A stretch of 64,000 nt of DNA from Clostridiales bacterium (GTDB lineage: Bacteria; Bacillota; Clostridia; Lachnospirales; Lachnospiraceae): positions 1 to 64,000 of the forward strand of contig JAGZHZ010000001.1 in the NCBI GenBank assembly GCA_018366495.1, given 5' to 3'. The position numbers and the translations under genes were made by a program. Positions within the stretch are counted from its first letter, which is position 1; each line of letters begins with the position of its first letter. Of the stretch, positions 35,284 through 42,956 are shown in pieces. The notes under the pieces were generated by a model. The model did no database searches and was not told the origin of the DNA. It saw only the letters and a program-made list of their open reading frames with translations.

Positions 35284-35430
35284 TGACACTCCAGCGACTA
35301 AAGCTCGTTGAGTTCTTATGTACATAGACTTACAACTATGCTCGAAAGCATATAAGACGAATCTGTTTTCATAAGACTTTCACTATCAATCATTCTAATG
35401 AATAAACGATAGTATAAGGCTCGTGCCGAA
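35284..35430 (-). mobile_element. IS200/IS605 (tnpB-type) right-end relic with omega-RNA-like structure
   Basis: Read on the minus strand, the stretch ends in ACTCAACGAGCTTTAGTCGC then TGGAGTGTCA. A CAACGA/TCGCTG hairpin with a GCTTTAG loop is followed by a short terminal tract, a layout I recall from right ends of tnpB-carrying IS605-family elements in Clostridia. Upstream lie a stem with a TTCG tetraloop (35329-35356) and an ACTATC/GATAGT stem (35382-35413). No transposase or TnpB reading frame is present in the 378-bp gap, so this is a relic or a non-autonomous element. The rest of the gap (35431-35540) is AT-rich and featureless. Confidence 0.45.
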
Positions 35431-35550
35431 ACCTTTTTTATTATTTGAAATTGTAATTTTTTACAAACTTTTATTTTTTCAAAATCAGCACGTTTTCTAT
35501 AACTTTAAATTTTATCACATATCACCTTTTTTTTCTACCTTCATAAACTA

Positions 35551-35559
35551 TGGTATAAC
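35551..35559 (+). promoter_or_regulatory. Extended -10 promoter candidate for the ABC importer
   Basis: TGGTATAAC is an extended -10 element (TGn plus TATAAC) about 22 bp before the TTG start. No convincing -35 is visible, and I found no TPP or other riboswitch in the leader. Confidence 0.35.
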
Positions 35560-35580
35560 TATGCATTGGAGGTATCTGAC

Positions 35581-36366
35581 TTGCAGCCATTATTACAAGT
35601 TACACACGTCAATTATTCCTACCATAGTATAAGTGGAGAGACGCTTGCCTTGTCTGATTTGAATTTTCAAGTCCAAAAAGGTGAATTTGTCGCAATCGTC
35701 GGTCCGAGCGGCTGCGGTAAAACCACATTGCTTTCTCTGATCAGCGGACTTCTCACCCCAGAATCCGGTTCTATTTTACTATATGGTCAAAATGTAAAAG
35801 AATCTTCCGATCATATTGGATATATGCTTCAAAAAGATCACCTTTTTGAGTGGCGCACCATCTTTGGCAATTTAAAGCTTGGATTGGAAATAAAAAAGCA
35901 GGAAACACCTGAAAACTTAGACCGCATTGATGAAATGCTCATAAAATATGGACTTTCTAAATTCCGCAATTCCCGCCCTTCTCAACTTTCAGGGGGAATG
36001 CGTCAAAGAGCTGCTCTCATCCGCACACTTGCTTTAAATCCTGATCTTCTTTTGTTGGATGAGCCCTTTTCTGCTCTCGATTATCAGACTCGTCTCTCTG
36101 TCGGGGATGATATTTATTCCATCATCAAATCAGAAAGAAAAACAGCCATTTTAGTCACACACGACTTATCAGAAGCAATCAGTATAGCTGATCGAATTAT
36201 TGTTCTGTCTGCACGTCCAGGGAAAATCGTCCGCGAGGTTCCCATCTCATTTAAACTCGATCAGCGCACACCTCTTGCCGCGCGCAGCGCGCCGGAATTT
36301 AAAACATACTTTAATCTCTTATGGAAGGAGCTAAACAATCATGACCCCCATCTCTCCCGCTCATAA
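35581..36366 (+). CDS. ABC importer ATP-binding protein (nitrate/sulfonate/thiamine-precursor type)
   Basis: This roughly 261-residue ATPase belongs to the SsuB/TauB/ThiZ group. It has Walker A GPSGCGKTT, signature LSGGMRQRAAL, Walker B LLLLDEPFSAL and H-loop VTHDLSEA. The TTG start at 35581 lies eight bases after GGAGG; the in-frame TTG at 35566 overlaps that site. The permease gene follows with 26 nt overlap. A solute-binding protein is missing from the operon, so the substrate (pyrimidine precursor, taurine, sulfonate or other) is open. Both genes are on the plus strand against the general direction. Confidence 0.88.
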   Translation: MQPLLQVTHVNYSYHSISGETLALSDLNFQVQKGEFVAIVGPSGCGKTTLLSLISGLLTPESGSILLYGQNVKESSDHIGYMLQKDHLFEWRTIFGNLKLGLEIKKQETPENLDRIDEMLIKYGLSKFRNSRPSQLSGGMRQRAALIRTLALNPDLLLLDEPFSALDYQTRLSVGDDIYSIIKSERKTAILVTHDLSEAISIADRIIVLSARPGKIVREVPISFKLDQRTPLAARSAPEFKTYFNLLWKELNNHDPHLSRS

Positions 36367-37138
36367 ATCATATCTCAAAAAACTAAGCCGTGAGCGGATT
36401 ATCATCCGTCTGACACAGCTTTTTATTTTTATCCTATTTTTAGCTTTATGGGAACTTTCTGTACGTCTCGACTGGATCGATGGTTTTATCTTCAGCAGCC
36501 CGTCCAGAGTATGGAACACCTTTTTCTCTATGGCAAAAGACGGCAGTATTTTTTACCATATCTGCATTACGCTCTCTGAAACACTTGGAAGCTTTTTGCT
36601 CGTTGTCACCATCGGAACCGTTACTGCCATTTTGCTCTGGCTTTCAGAGCGTCTCTCTAAAATTGTTGAGCCGTACCTGATTATCTTAAACAGTCTTCCA
36701 AAATCGGCCCTTGCCCCGCTTTTAATCGTCTGGCTTGGAACAGGTACAAAGACAATCATCGTAACTGGCATTTCCATCGCCATTTTCGGAACGGTTTTAA
36801 ATCTGTTTACTGGTTTTCAGGAGACTTCCTCCGACAAGCAAAAACTGATCTATACCCTCCATGGCACAAAAAAAGATGTTCTATTCAAAGTTCTTCTTCC
36901 AAGTACCATTCCTCTCCAGATCAGTATTATGAAAGTTAATATCGGTCTATGTCTTGTCGGAGTCGTAATCGGAGAATTTCTTGCCGCAAGACAGGGACTT
37001 GGATACCTCATCATCTACGGCAGTCAGGTCTTCAAACTGGACTGGGTGATTATGAGTATTATCATTCTGTGTATCATCGCAATGATTCTGTACAGCATTG
37101 TCAATAAAATAGAAAAATACTATCAGACGATAAAATAA
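36341..37138 (+). CDS. ABC importer permease (SsuC/ThiX-like)
   Basis: This 265-residue permease has about six membrane helices starting at LTQLFIFILFLALWELSVRL. It carries the EAA-type cytoplasmic loop that docks the ATPase (between LHGTKKDVLFKVLLPST and GEFLAARQGLG). The family includes permeases for taurine, alkanesulfonate and HMP/thiamine precursors. AAGGAG lies ten bases before ATG 36341, and the gene overlaps the ATPase gene by 26 nt. No binding protein follows: the next gene is a nitroreductase on the other strand. Confidence 0.88.
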   Translation: MTPISPAHKSYLKKLSRERIIIRLTQLFIFILFLALWELSVRLDWIDGFIFSSPSRVWNTFFSMAKDGSIFYHICITLSETLGSFLLVVTIGTVTAILLWLSERLSKIVEPYLIILNSLPKSALAPLLIVWLGTGTKTIIVTGISIAIFGTVLNLFTGFQETSSDKQKLIYTLHGTKKDVLFKVLLPSTIPLQISIMKVNIGLCLVGVVIGEFLAARQGLGYLIIYGSQVFKLDWVIMSIIILCIIAMILYSIVNKIEKYYQTIK

Positions 37139-37140
37139 AA

Positions 37141-37183
37141 ATTCTGCAGGGAATGACTTTTCTTCTGTCACTCCCTGCAGAAT
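37141..37183 (-). terminator. Terminator between the ABC permease and nitroreductase
   Basis: A long stem (ATTCTGCAGGGA-TGAC / GTCA-TCCCTGCAGAAT) is followed on the minus strand by TTTTTATTTTAT, ending nitroreductase transcripts. It starts two bases after the permease stop and may also serve the plus strand. Confidence 0.8.
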
Positions 37184-37197
37184 CGTGTGAAATTCTG

Positions 37198-37221
37198 AAT
37201 AAGCGAAGATTTCCGCTTATT
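37198..37221. terminator. Second hairpin in the convergent gap
   Basis: AATAAGCG and CGCTTATT form an eight-base-pair stem with an eight-base loop. It is a weak or auxiliary terminator beside the main hairpin at 37141-37183. Confidence 0.35.
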
Positions 37222-37308
37222 ATCCTAAATCAAACTCTATGTCTGTTTTATATGACAATGGCAGTCTTTTGTCTATCCACATTGTCAAATTTTTCTCTTT
37301 TTCTCCTC

Positions 37309-37833
37309 TTACTTTACATAAAAGGCGTACGGTTTCTTTCTCGGTTTTGCCGCTGGTTCTTCTCCGTCTGCATATCCTAAGATGCAGTGTCCGATTCCTT
37401 CATAATCGCCTTTGATTCCCAGTGACTTCAGCAATTCTTTGCCTTCCGGAAGTTCAAACTCTTCTTTTGCCCTGTGAATCCAACAGCTTCCTATACCAAG
37501 ATCATGAGCTGCAAGCATCAGATTTCCCATCACAAGACTTCCGTCATACAAGTAGGTCGGACGCGTCTTGTCTGCCAGCACAATCAACACAGCCGGTGCT
37601 CCATAAAACGGGTCAGAATCTGGCGTTCCCATGATCTCTGCATTCAGCTTTGAAAGTTTATCTCTTAATTCTTTCTTTGTCACCGCAATGATAATCGGCG
37701 ACTGTGCGCCTCGTCCTGTCGCTGCATATGTTCCAGCTTCAATAATTTTCTCTATGATTTCTTCCGGTACGGCGTCTGGCTTATATTTTCGGATACTTCT
37801 TCTTGTCCGAATCTTCTCGATTGTTTCACCCAT
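37309..37833 (-). CDS. Nitroreductase family flavoprotein
   Basis: This 174-residue FMN-dependent oxidoreductase of the nitroreductase fold has RTRRSIRKYKPD at the N-terminus, the FMN-phosphate-binding AGTYAATGRGAQSP and GSLVMGNLMLAAHDLGIGSCW. Such enzymes reduce nitro compounds, quinones or related acceptors with NAD(P)H. It is a single-gene unit ending at the terminator at 37141-37183. Its physiological substrate is unknown. Confidence 0.88.
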   Translation of the reverse strand: MGETIEKIRTRRSIRKYKPDAVPEEIIEKIIEAGTYAATGRGAQSPIIIAVTKKELRDKLSKLNAEIMGTPDSDPFYGAPAVLIVLADKTRPTYLYDGSLVMGNLMLAAHDLGIGSCWIHRAKEEFELPEGKELLKSLGIKGDYEGIGHCILGYADGEEPAAKPRKKPYAFYVK

Positions 37834-37883
37834 ATTTTATAATCTCACTCCCTGCAGTCACTTGATTTTATACTTTCTGTTTC

Positions 37884-37915
37884 ATTCATCCCATGAATAA
37901 AATCACGGGATGAAT
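37884..37915. other. Inverted repeat between nitroreductase and the CooS cluster
   Basis: ATTCATCCC and GGGATGAAT form nine-base arms around a 14-base spacer. No T-run follows on either strand, so it is more likely an operator or a mRNA element than a terminator. It lies about 50 bp upstream of the nitroreductase start. Confidence 0.35.
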
Positions 37916-37969
37916 CGAATCTTTAGAAACATTTTGCTTCATCATAAATTTTTTATTTTATCTTACTTC

Positions 37970-39196
37970 TTAGACTTGATAAGAAAATGCTCCTGTTCTC
38001 TCGTCTATTCCATAAAAATCAGCAAAGGAAAGTTTAAAGACATCTCTTCCTTTCAGCGGAATCTGATCTTTAATCAGTTTCAGATAAATTCCCGTATTTG
38101 AAATATCTCCCTGAATCAGAATCGCCTGCAGACGGTCTTCTTTTATGATCGCTTTTTTATAAGTTCCCCGATCAAATACAACTTTCACCTCTGCATCTTC
38201 ATCGACAGGATCAATCTTTCCAATAGAAAGCATTGTGATACCGAAGAAATTACTTGTATTTTTAAATGGATACGGCTTTTCATACTCTGTTTTCACACCA
38301 CACATATTCATTGCAGCTGTTTTCCCCTGATCCATCGCATCCGGCCAGACACCTGACAATCCATTGACATCGCCTGCTGCATAAATATCCGGTATACTTG
38401 TTTCCAGATATTCATTCACTTCGATTCCACGTCCTATTTTTATATTGCTTCCTTCCAAAAAGTCTACTTTTGGACGGACGCCTGCCGCTACAAGTACTAC
38501 ATCACATGGAACTTCTGTTCCATCTGACAGTAAAATACTGCTGATCTCTCCATTTTCATTTACCTTTGAACCAGTTACACCGATTCCCAGATAAAATTTA
38601 CATCCTGCATTTTCAAATGCTTTCTGGTAAACACTTGCCGCATATTCATCTGTCTGAAGAGGCATCACACGCGGCGCCATCTCTGCAATCGAAACCTCAT
38701 ATCCTCGTTCGCACAGTGCAGAAGCTGCATCTAATCCGACAAGACCGGAACCGACGATAAACACGCGTTTTTTTCCTTCCACTGCTCTGTCCATGGCCTC
38801 AGCATCGGAAAAATCACGGAATCCATAGACATTAGAAGCTTCTCTGAAATTTTCAATCGGCGGAATAAAGAATGCTGCTCCCGTTGCGATCAACAGCTTG
38901 TCATATGGCAGCACTGCTTCGCATTCCATCTCCACTGTCTTTTCTTCCGGATTTACACGCGTTACTTTTTCTCCTTTTACCCAGCGGATCTGATTTTTTT
39001 CAAAAAAGTCTTCCGGTACAAAGTTAATACCTTTTACATCTCGCTCATGACCGAGATATTTATGGAGCATACAGCGAGAATGTACATGCTCGTCAACAGA
39101 AATCATTGTGATTTCTGCATCGCTTTCCATTGCGCGGATACGCTCCGCCGCCATAATGCCGGCGGGACCTGCACCGATAATGATATACTTTGCCAT
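37970..39196 (-). CDS. NAD(P)/FAD oxidoreductase of the CooS cluster (FNOR-type)
   Basis: This 408-residue pyridine nucleotide-disulfide oxidoreductase is related to NADH:rubredoxin/ferredoxin oxidoreductases. It has the FAD-binding GAGPAGIMAAERI at the N-terminus, the NAD-binding VGSGLVGLDAASAL near residue 150 and the FAD motif TSIPDIYAAGDVN near 275. ATG 39196 follows AAGGAGGT by six bases, two bases after the stop of the ferredoxin gene. In this position it probably passes electrons between NAD(P)H and the 4Fe-4S protein that serves CooS. An arrangement cooS - ferredoxin - oxidoreductase is known in other Clostridia. Confidence 0.88.
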   Translation of the reverse strand: MAKYIIIGAGPAGIMAAERIRAMESDAEITMISVDEHVHSRCMLHKYLGHERDVKGINFVPEDFFEKNQIRWVKGEKVTRVNPEEKTVEMECEAVLPYDKLLIATGAAFFIPPIENFREASNVYGFRDFSDAEAMDRAVEGKKRVFIVGSGLVGLDAASALCERGYEVSIAEMAPRVMPLQTDEYAASVYQKAFENAGCKFYLGIGVTGSKVNENGEISSILLSDGTEVPCDVVLVAAGVRPKVDFLEGSNIKIGRGIEVNEYLETSIPDIYAAGDVNGLSGVWPDAMDQGKTAAMNMCGVKTEYEKPYPFKNTSNFFGITMLSIGKIDPVDEDAEVKVVFDRGTYKKAIIKEDRLQAILIQGDISNTGIYLKLIKDQIPLKGRDVFKLSFADFYGIDERTGAFSYQV

Positions 39197-39198
39197 CG

Positions 39199-39645
39199 TC
39201 ATACCTCCTTTACATAGATCGCTTCTTTTGGACAAGCCTTCACACAGCTCGGTCCGTCTTTTCCTTCACAAAAATCACATTTTACCATATAGTGAAGAGA
39301 AGCATCTGGCTGAGGAATGCCATAACGGCAGTTCATCACACACATATAACATCCTGCGCATTTTTCTTTGTCATATTTTACAAGTCCTGTTGCCAGATCT
39401 TTTTTCAATGCACCGCTCATGCACGCATTGGCACAGTCCGGATCATCACAGTGGCGGCAAAACAGAGGAATATAGCCGCCTTTTGGATTCTTTTTGATAA
39501 AGTTGCGTGATTGATTCTCAGGATCTGTTAAATCTAATGTATAGATAGATTCTCCCTCTGCATCTTTTCTGTGCGCATTCATACAGGCAAGAGTACAGCT
39601 CATACATCCGTCGCATTTTTCAGCGTCGATAAAGATTCGTTTCAT
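39199..39645 (-). CDS. CooF-like 4Fe-4S electron-transfer protein
   Basis: This 148-residue polyferredoxin carries four Cys-rich motifs: CDGCMSCTLAC at the N-terminus, CRHCDDPDCANAC near residue 65, CAGCYMCVMNC near 95, and CDFCEGKDGPSCVKAC near 125. They are enough for up to four [4Fe-4S] clusters, and the layout matches CooF/HycB-type partners of carbon monoxide dehydrogenase. GGGAGGTAGCTT precedes ATG 39645. It is 16 bp downstream of cooS and 2 bp upstream of the flavoprotein, making one operon. It would shuttle electrons between CooS and the flavoprotein. Confidence 0.9.
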   Translation of the reverse strand: MKRIFIDAEKCDGCMSCTLACMNAHRKDAEGESIYTLDLTDPENQSRNFIKKNPKGGYIPLFCRHCDDPDCANACMSGALKKDLATGLVKYDKEKCAGCYMCVMNCRYGIPQPDASLHYMVKCDFCEGKDGPSCVKACPKEAIYVKEV

Positions 39646-39661
39646 AAGCTACCTCCCTTTT

Positions 39662-41551
39662 TTAGATATTTAATGCACTCCGTTTTTCCAGAATAATTGC
39701 TTCCAGTTTATCTGCTGCCGATTTTGCATCTGCATCCACAATAACCTGACCGCCTGTCAGTTCCTTCATGTCTTCTGTCAGCACCTTTGTCACCAGTTTG
39801 CTTCCTGTGATGAAAGGCGGTACTCCAAGGTGAAGAGGCAGACCAAGCGCCAGTCCAAAACATCCATCTGCCAGAGCCTGTTCTTCCAGCCACTGTGCTG
39901 CTGAGAGAACGAGAGGAAGCTGCGGAATATCAATTCCGATTTCTTTTGCCAGTTCTGTTGCAACCATCTCCAGACGTCCAATTGCCAGACATGGACCAAA
40001 GTTTAATACTGGTGGAATTCCAAGAGTCTTACATACTTCTTTCAGTCCAGGACCTGCCAGCTCTGCTGCTTCCGGTGTCATCAGTCCGCAGTTTTCAATT
40101 CCTCCTGAAGAACATCCTGCTGAGAGCACAATGATATCTTTTGCGATTAATTCTTTTGTCAGTGCTACTGTCAGTGTATCATGACCGTATGCAACGCTGG
40201 AACATCCTACCACTCCGGCAACACCTTTGATTTTTCCTGATACGATCAAGTCAATCAATGGTTTCCAGGAATCGCCCAGGAATTTTTTCAGAGAAATTTC
40301 GCTGACACCTGTCAATGTATTTTTATTTCCATGCTCTGGTAAAAGATTCATTTTTACTTTGCCGCGGCGGTTTTTATATGATTCGATCAACTCGTCAATG
40401 ATTCTGTCTCCATCTTCTTTTCTTGTGTCGAAATTGAATGGAATCAATTCTGCATTTTTCTTCTTTGCAACATCATCAATACAAATCTGTTTGATCATCA
40501 GTTCATCGCAGATTGGTTCAATTCCAGGCAGGGTACAGTTAAATTCAGACAGTACGCCGTCAATTCCTCCTGTTGCAAGAATCGCTTCACTTGTGTAGTT
40601 ATTTCCTGCATGACCATCAAAAATCTCTGTATAGTGAGCGCCTCTCAGCTGAAGATCCTGTCCTACACAAGTACATCCTACCAGTTTAAATCCTTTTGCC
40701 CCTGCTGCTTTTGCTTTTTCCACAACATCTTCATCCAGCAGGCGATCCTGAATATAAGTAAACATAGAATGCTGATGCCCTGTAATCATGATATTGATAT
40801 AATCCGGATCAATCACATTTAATCCAACCGGAGCAAAACGGATTTCAGGCTCTCCTAATAAAATATCATTTAATAAGTTTGTCAGCATCAATCCGTATAC
40901 GCCTGTAGAAATACCCAGTTTTAAGCAGTCTACCAGCATATCCATTGGATCAGAGTTTAAGTTTGTAGAACATTTTACAACGCCTGCAAATACTTCTGAT
41001 TTAGAACCTCCCGGCAGGATTCCTAATTTTTTCCATGCTTCCAGCCGAGGACTGTATGCCAATTTCTCAATTAATTCCATCTGTACATACTCCGGCTTAT
41101 AAAGATCTGCCAGTACCTGATCTGCTACCTTTACAGCCAGATCATAAACATCATTTCCTTCTATACCTAACTCTTCTGCCAAACGATATAAAGCAGCTTC
41201 TGAACGAATTTTTCCTTTTGCTAATGCTGTATCTTTTAAATTCTTCGCTGTGTTTTCAACAATGTGGATATAGCATCCGCTTCCAGCTGCCACTGCACGC
41301 AGAAAGTTTCTCGCTACAATCGTATCTGCATCTGCACCACAGATTCCTCTCGGTGCTTTTGGAGTAATTCTACACGGACCATTTGCACAGAGACGGCAAC
41401 AGACGCCCTGAAGACCAAAGCCACATTTTGTGGATTGTCCCTCTGTACGGTGATGGGAAGTTTCCATTGGAAGGCTGCGGATAAACGCCTCTAACGGTTT
41501 ATCTGCACTTGCACATGTGCGGTTGCTAAAGCAATTTGTACATTCACTCAT
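39662..41551 (-). CDS. cooS: Anaerobic carbon monoxide dehydrogenase-family catalytic protein (divergent CooS)
   Basis: This 629-residue soluble protein has the CooS fold. The D- and B-cluster cysteines are present (C43, C51, C52, C55, C60, C71), as are all C-cluster ligand positions: H259/H261, C295, C339, C450, C480, C521. However, the residues aligned with the proton-relay histidines of CODH-II (H93, H96, H99, H102) read Y94, I97, N100, K103, and the catalytic Lys563 position reads Q558. CO oxidation may therefore be slow or replaced by another two-electron chemistry. The ATG at 41551 follows AGGAGG. No acetyl-CoA synthase genes are adjacent, so this is not the Wood-Ljungdahl complex. Confidence 0.9.
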   Translation of the reverse strand: MSECTNCFSNRTCASADKPLEAFIRSLPMETSHHRTEGQSTKCGFGLQGVCCRLCANGPCRITPKAPRGICGADADTIVARNFLRAVAAGSGCYIHIVENTAKNLKDTALAKGKIRSEAALYRLAEELGIEGNDVYDLAVKVADQVLADLYKPEYVQMELIEKLAYSPRLEAWKKLGILPGGSKSEVFAGVVKCSTNLNSDPMDMLVDCLKLGISTGVYGLMLTNLLNDILLGEPEIRFAPVGLNVIDPDYINIMITGHQHSMFTYIQDRLLDEDVVEKAKAAGAKGFKLVGCTCVGQDLQLRGAHYTEIFDGHAGNNYTSEAILATGGIDGVLSEFNCTLPGIEPICDELMIKQICIDDVAKKKNAELIPFNFDTRKEDGDRIIDELIESYKNRRGKVKMNLLPEHGNKNTLTGVSEISLKKFLGDSWKPLIDLIVSGKIKGVAGVVGCSSVAYGHDTLTVALTKELIAKDIIVLSAGCSSGGIENCGLMTPEAAELAGPGLKEVCKTLGIPPVLNFGPCLAIGRLEMVATELAKEIGIDIPQLPLVLSAAQWLEEQALADGCFGLALGLPLHLGVPPFITGSKLVTKVLTEDMKELTGGQVIVDADAKSAADKLEAIILEKRSALNI

Positions 41552-41599
41552 TTCATTTCCTCCTATCGCGTTTCCGATAATAATATTCATTACTATTTA

Positions 41600-41628
41600 A
41601 ATATAACGAATTTTCCAAAAATATGCAA
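41600..41628 (-). promoter_or_regulatory. Sigma-A promoter of the cooS operon
   Basis: TTGCAT and TATATT are separated by 17 bp, about 49 bp before the cooS start and 11 bp after the upstream terminator. No CooA/RcoM-type operator is obvious. Confidence 0.72.
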
Positions 41629-41638
41629 GTTTTTTTTT

Positions 41639-41674
41639 CAAAAAAAACTGCAGATTTTTTTTCAAAATCTGCAG
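41639..41674 (-). terminator. Terminator of the YARHG-repeat gene
   Basis: CTGCAGATTTT and AAAATCTGCAG form an 11-bp stem followed on the minus strand by eight T residues, 17 bp after the stop codon. Confidence 0.92.
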
Positions 41675-41690
41675 CCTTTATTTCTTCCCG

Positions 41691-42782
41691 TTAATTTAAG
41701 ATATATCCCTTTGGATCTAACATATATTCGTAGTTTTTCAAGAATTCTACATTTGCAGTCTCATACTGATTCAATACAGAAGGTGAAAAGCTCTCCGGAC
41801 TGATCCATCCATAATACCATGTCTTTTGATTAAAGTAATTCTGAAGCTCCATCGACTCAAACAATCTGCCGCGTCTTGCATAAATCTCGTTTCTGGCATA
41901 GCAGATTTCCTGAATAGACAGATTTCTGACATCGTTGTTTGTCAGATAACGGCTGTTGCTGTCATAAAAGATATAGGTATCATCCATATTGCCGTAACTT
42001 CCAACAGCGTAAATGTTGTATCCCGGCTGATCCAAAAGATATCCGCTCGCTGAACGGGCAAGTTCGTTGTCCTGCAGCAGCTTAATGTTTGCCGCTTCGT
42101 ATGTATTAAATACGGAATCCGAAAAATCTCCAGGGCTGATACAGCCATTATACCAGTATTTTGACTGAAAATAGTCTTTTAATTCCTGAGAATCAAATAT
42201 TCTGCCGTGGCGGGCATAAATTTCATTCTTGGCATAACAGATTTCCTGTAATGTCATCGTATTGACTTCGCTCTGCATAATATAGCGCATATCACTTCCA
42301 TAAAATACATAACTGTCTGAGAATCCATTTTTTCCGTACAAATAATCATAAATCGGCTGATAGCTGTATCCGCTCTGATCCAAGAGATATCCCTCTGCAC
42401 GAAGCGCATATTCTCTGTTTTTTAACAGTTCTATATTTGCCGTTTCATATGAATTGAGCATCGTATTTGAAAAAGCGGATGGGTCAATAGAGCCGCTATA
42501 CCAGCTCTGTGAATCAAAATACGTCTGTAATTCATTCGATTCAAATCGTCTTCCATAGCGCGCATAAATTTCATTTCTGGCATAGCATAATACCTGAATA
42601 GACATATCTGCGATATCACTCTCTGTCAAATAATATGTATTGCTTCCCGGTATAATATAATCATACGCTGCATCTGCCAGGACAGTATCTGCACTCTTTA
42701 TTCTGCCTGCTGCGAAAATACAGCAGAATATCATTACTGCGATCCACCATCGCCGTTTCGCCTGTCCTTTCGTTTTTCTCAT
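41691..42782 (-). CDS. Exported protein with three YARHG domains
   Basis: This 363-residue protein has a basic N-terminus and a membrane/signal segment (WWIAVMIFCCIFAAG, residues 12-26), then three tandem YARHG domains of about 100 residues. The repeats are marked by CYARNEIYARYGRRFES, CYAKNEIYARHGRIFDS and CYARNEIYARRGRLFES. Each is followed by a WY-G-I-P-F/S-Y-E-AN block. YARHG domains are extracellular, of unknown function, and often sit beside peptidoglycan-related domains. It is single-gene with an extended -10 TATGGTATAAT upstream and a strong terminator. A wall-associated role is inferred. Confidence 0.85.
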   Translation of the reverse strand: MRKTKGQAKRRWWIAVMIFCCIFAAGRIKSADTVLADAAYDYIIPGSNTYYLTESDIADMSIQVLCYARNEIYARYGRRFESNELQTYFDSQSWYSGSIDPSAFSNTMLNSYETANIELLKNREYALRAEGYLLDQSGYSYQPIYDYLYGKNGFSDSYVFYGSDMRYIMQSEVNTMTLQEICYAKNEIYARHGRIFDSQELKDYFQSKYWYNGCISPGDFSDSVFNTYEAANIKLLQDNELARSASGYLLDQPGYNIYAVGSYGNMDDTYIFYDSNSRYLTNNDVRNLSIQEICYARNEIYARRGRLFESMELQNYFNQKTWYYGWISPESFSPSVLNQYETANVEFLKNYEYMLDPKGYILN

Positions 42783-42956
42783 AAGAATCCCTCCTTTTGT
42801 GCTTATGCTGAATCTCCCATCTCTTTTCCTCTTTATATTTTACCTGTTTTTTCAGCATTTTTTCTTTATTATACCATAACAATTTAAAAGATCCTATTAA
42901 GAAAAAAGAAAAAAGTTTTTAGAATTCTTGATAGATTTCTCTTTACAACACAAATT

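Noticed and set aside
35431..35580. TPP or other riboswitch ahead of the ABC importer
   Set aside because: I looked for the conserved thi-box blocks and other common leader motifs and saw none; the remaining leader is too short after the extended -10.
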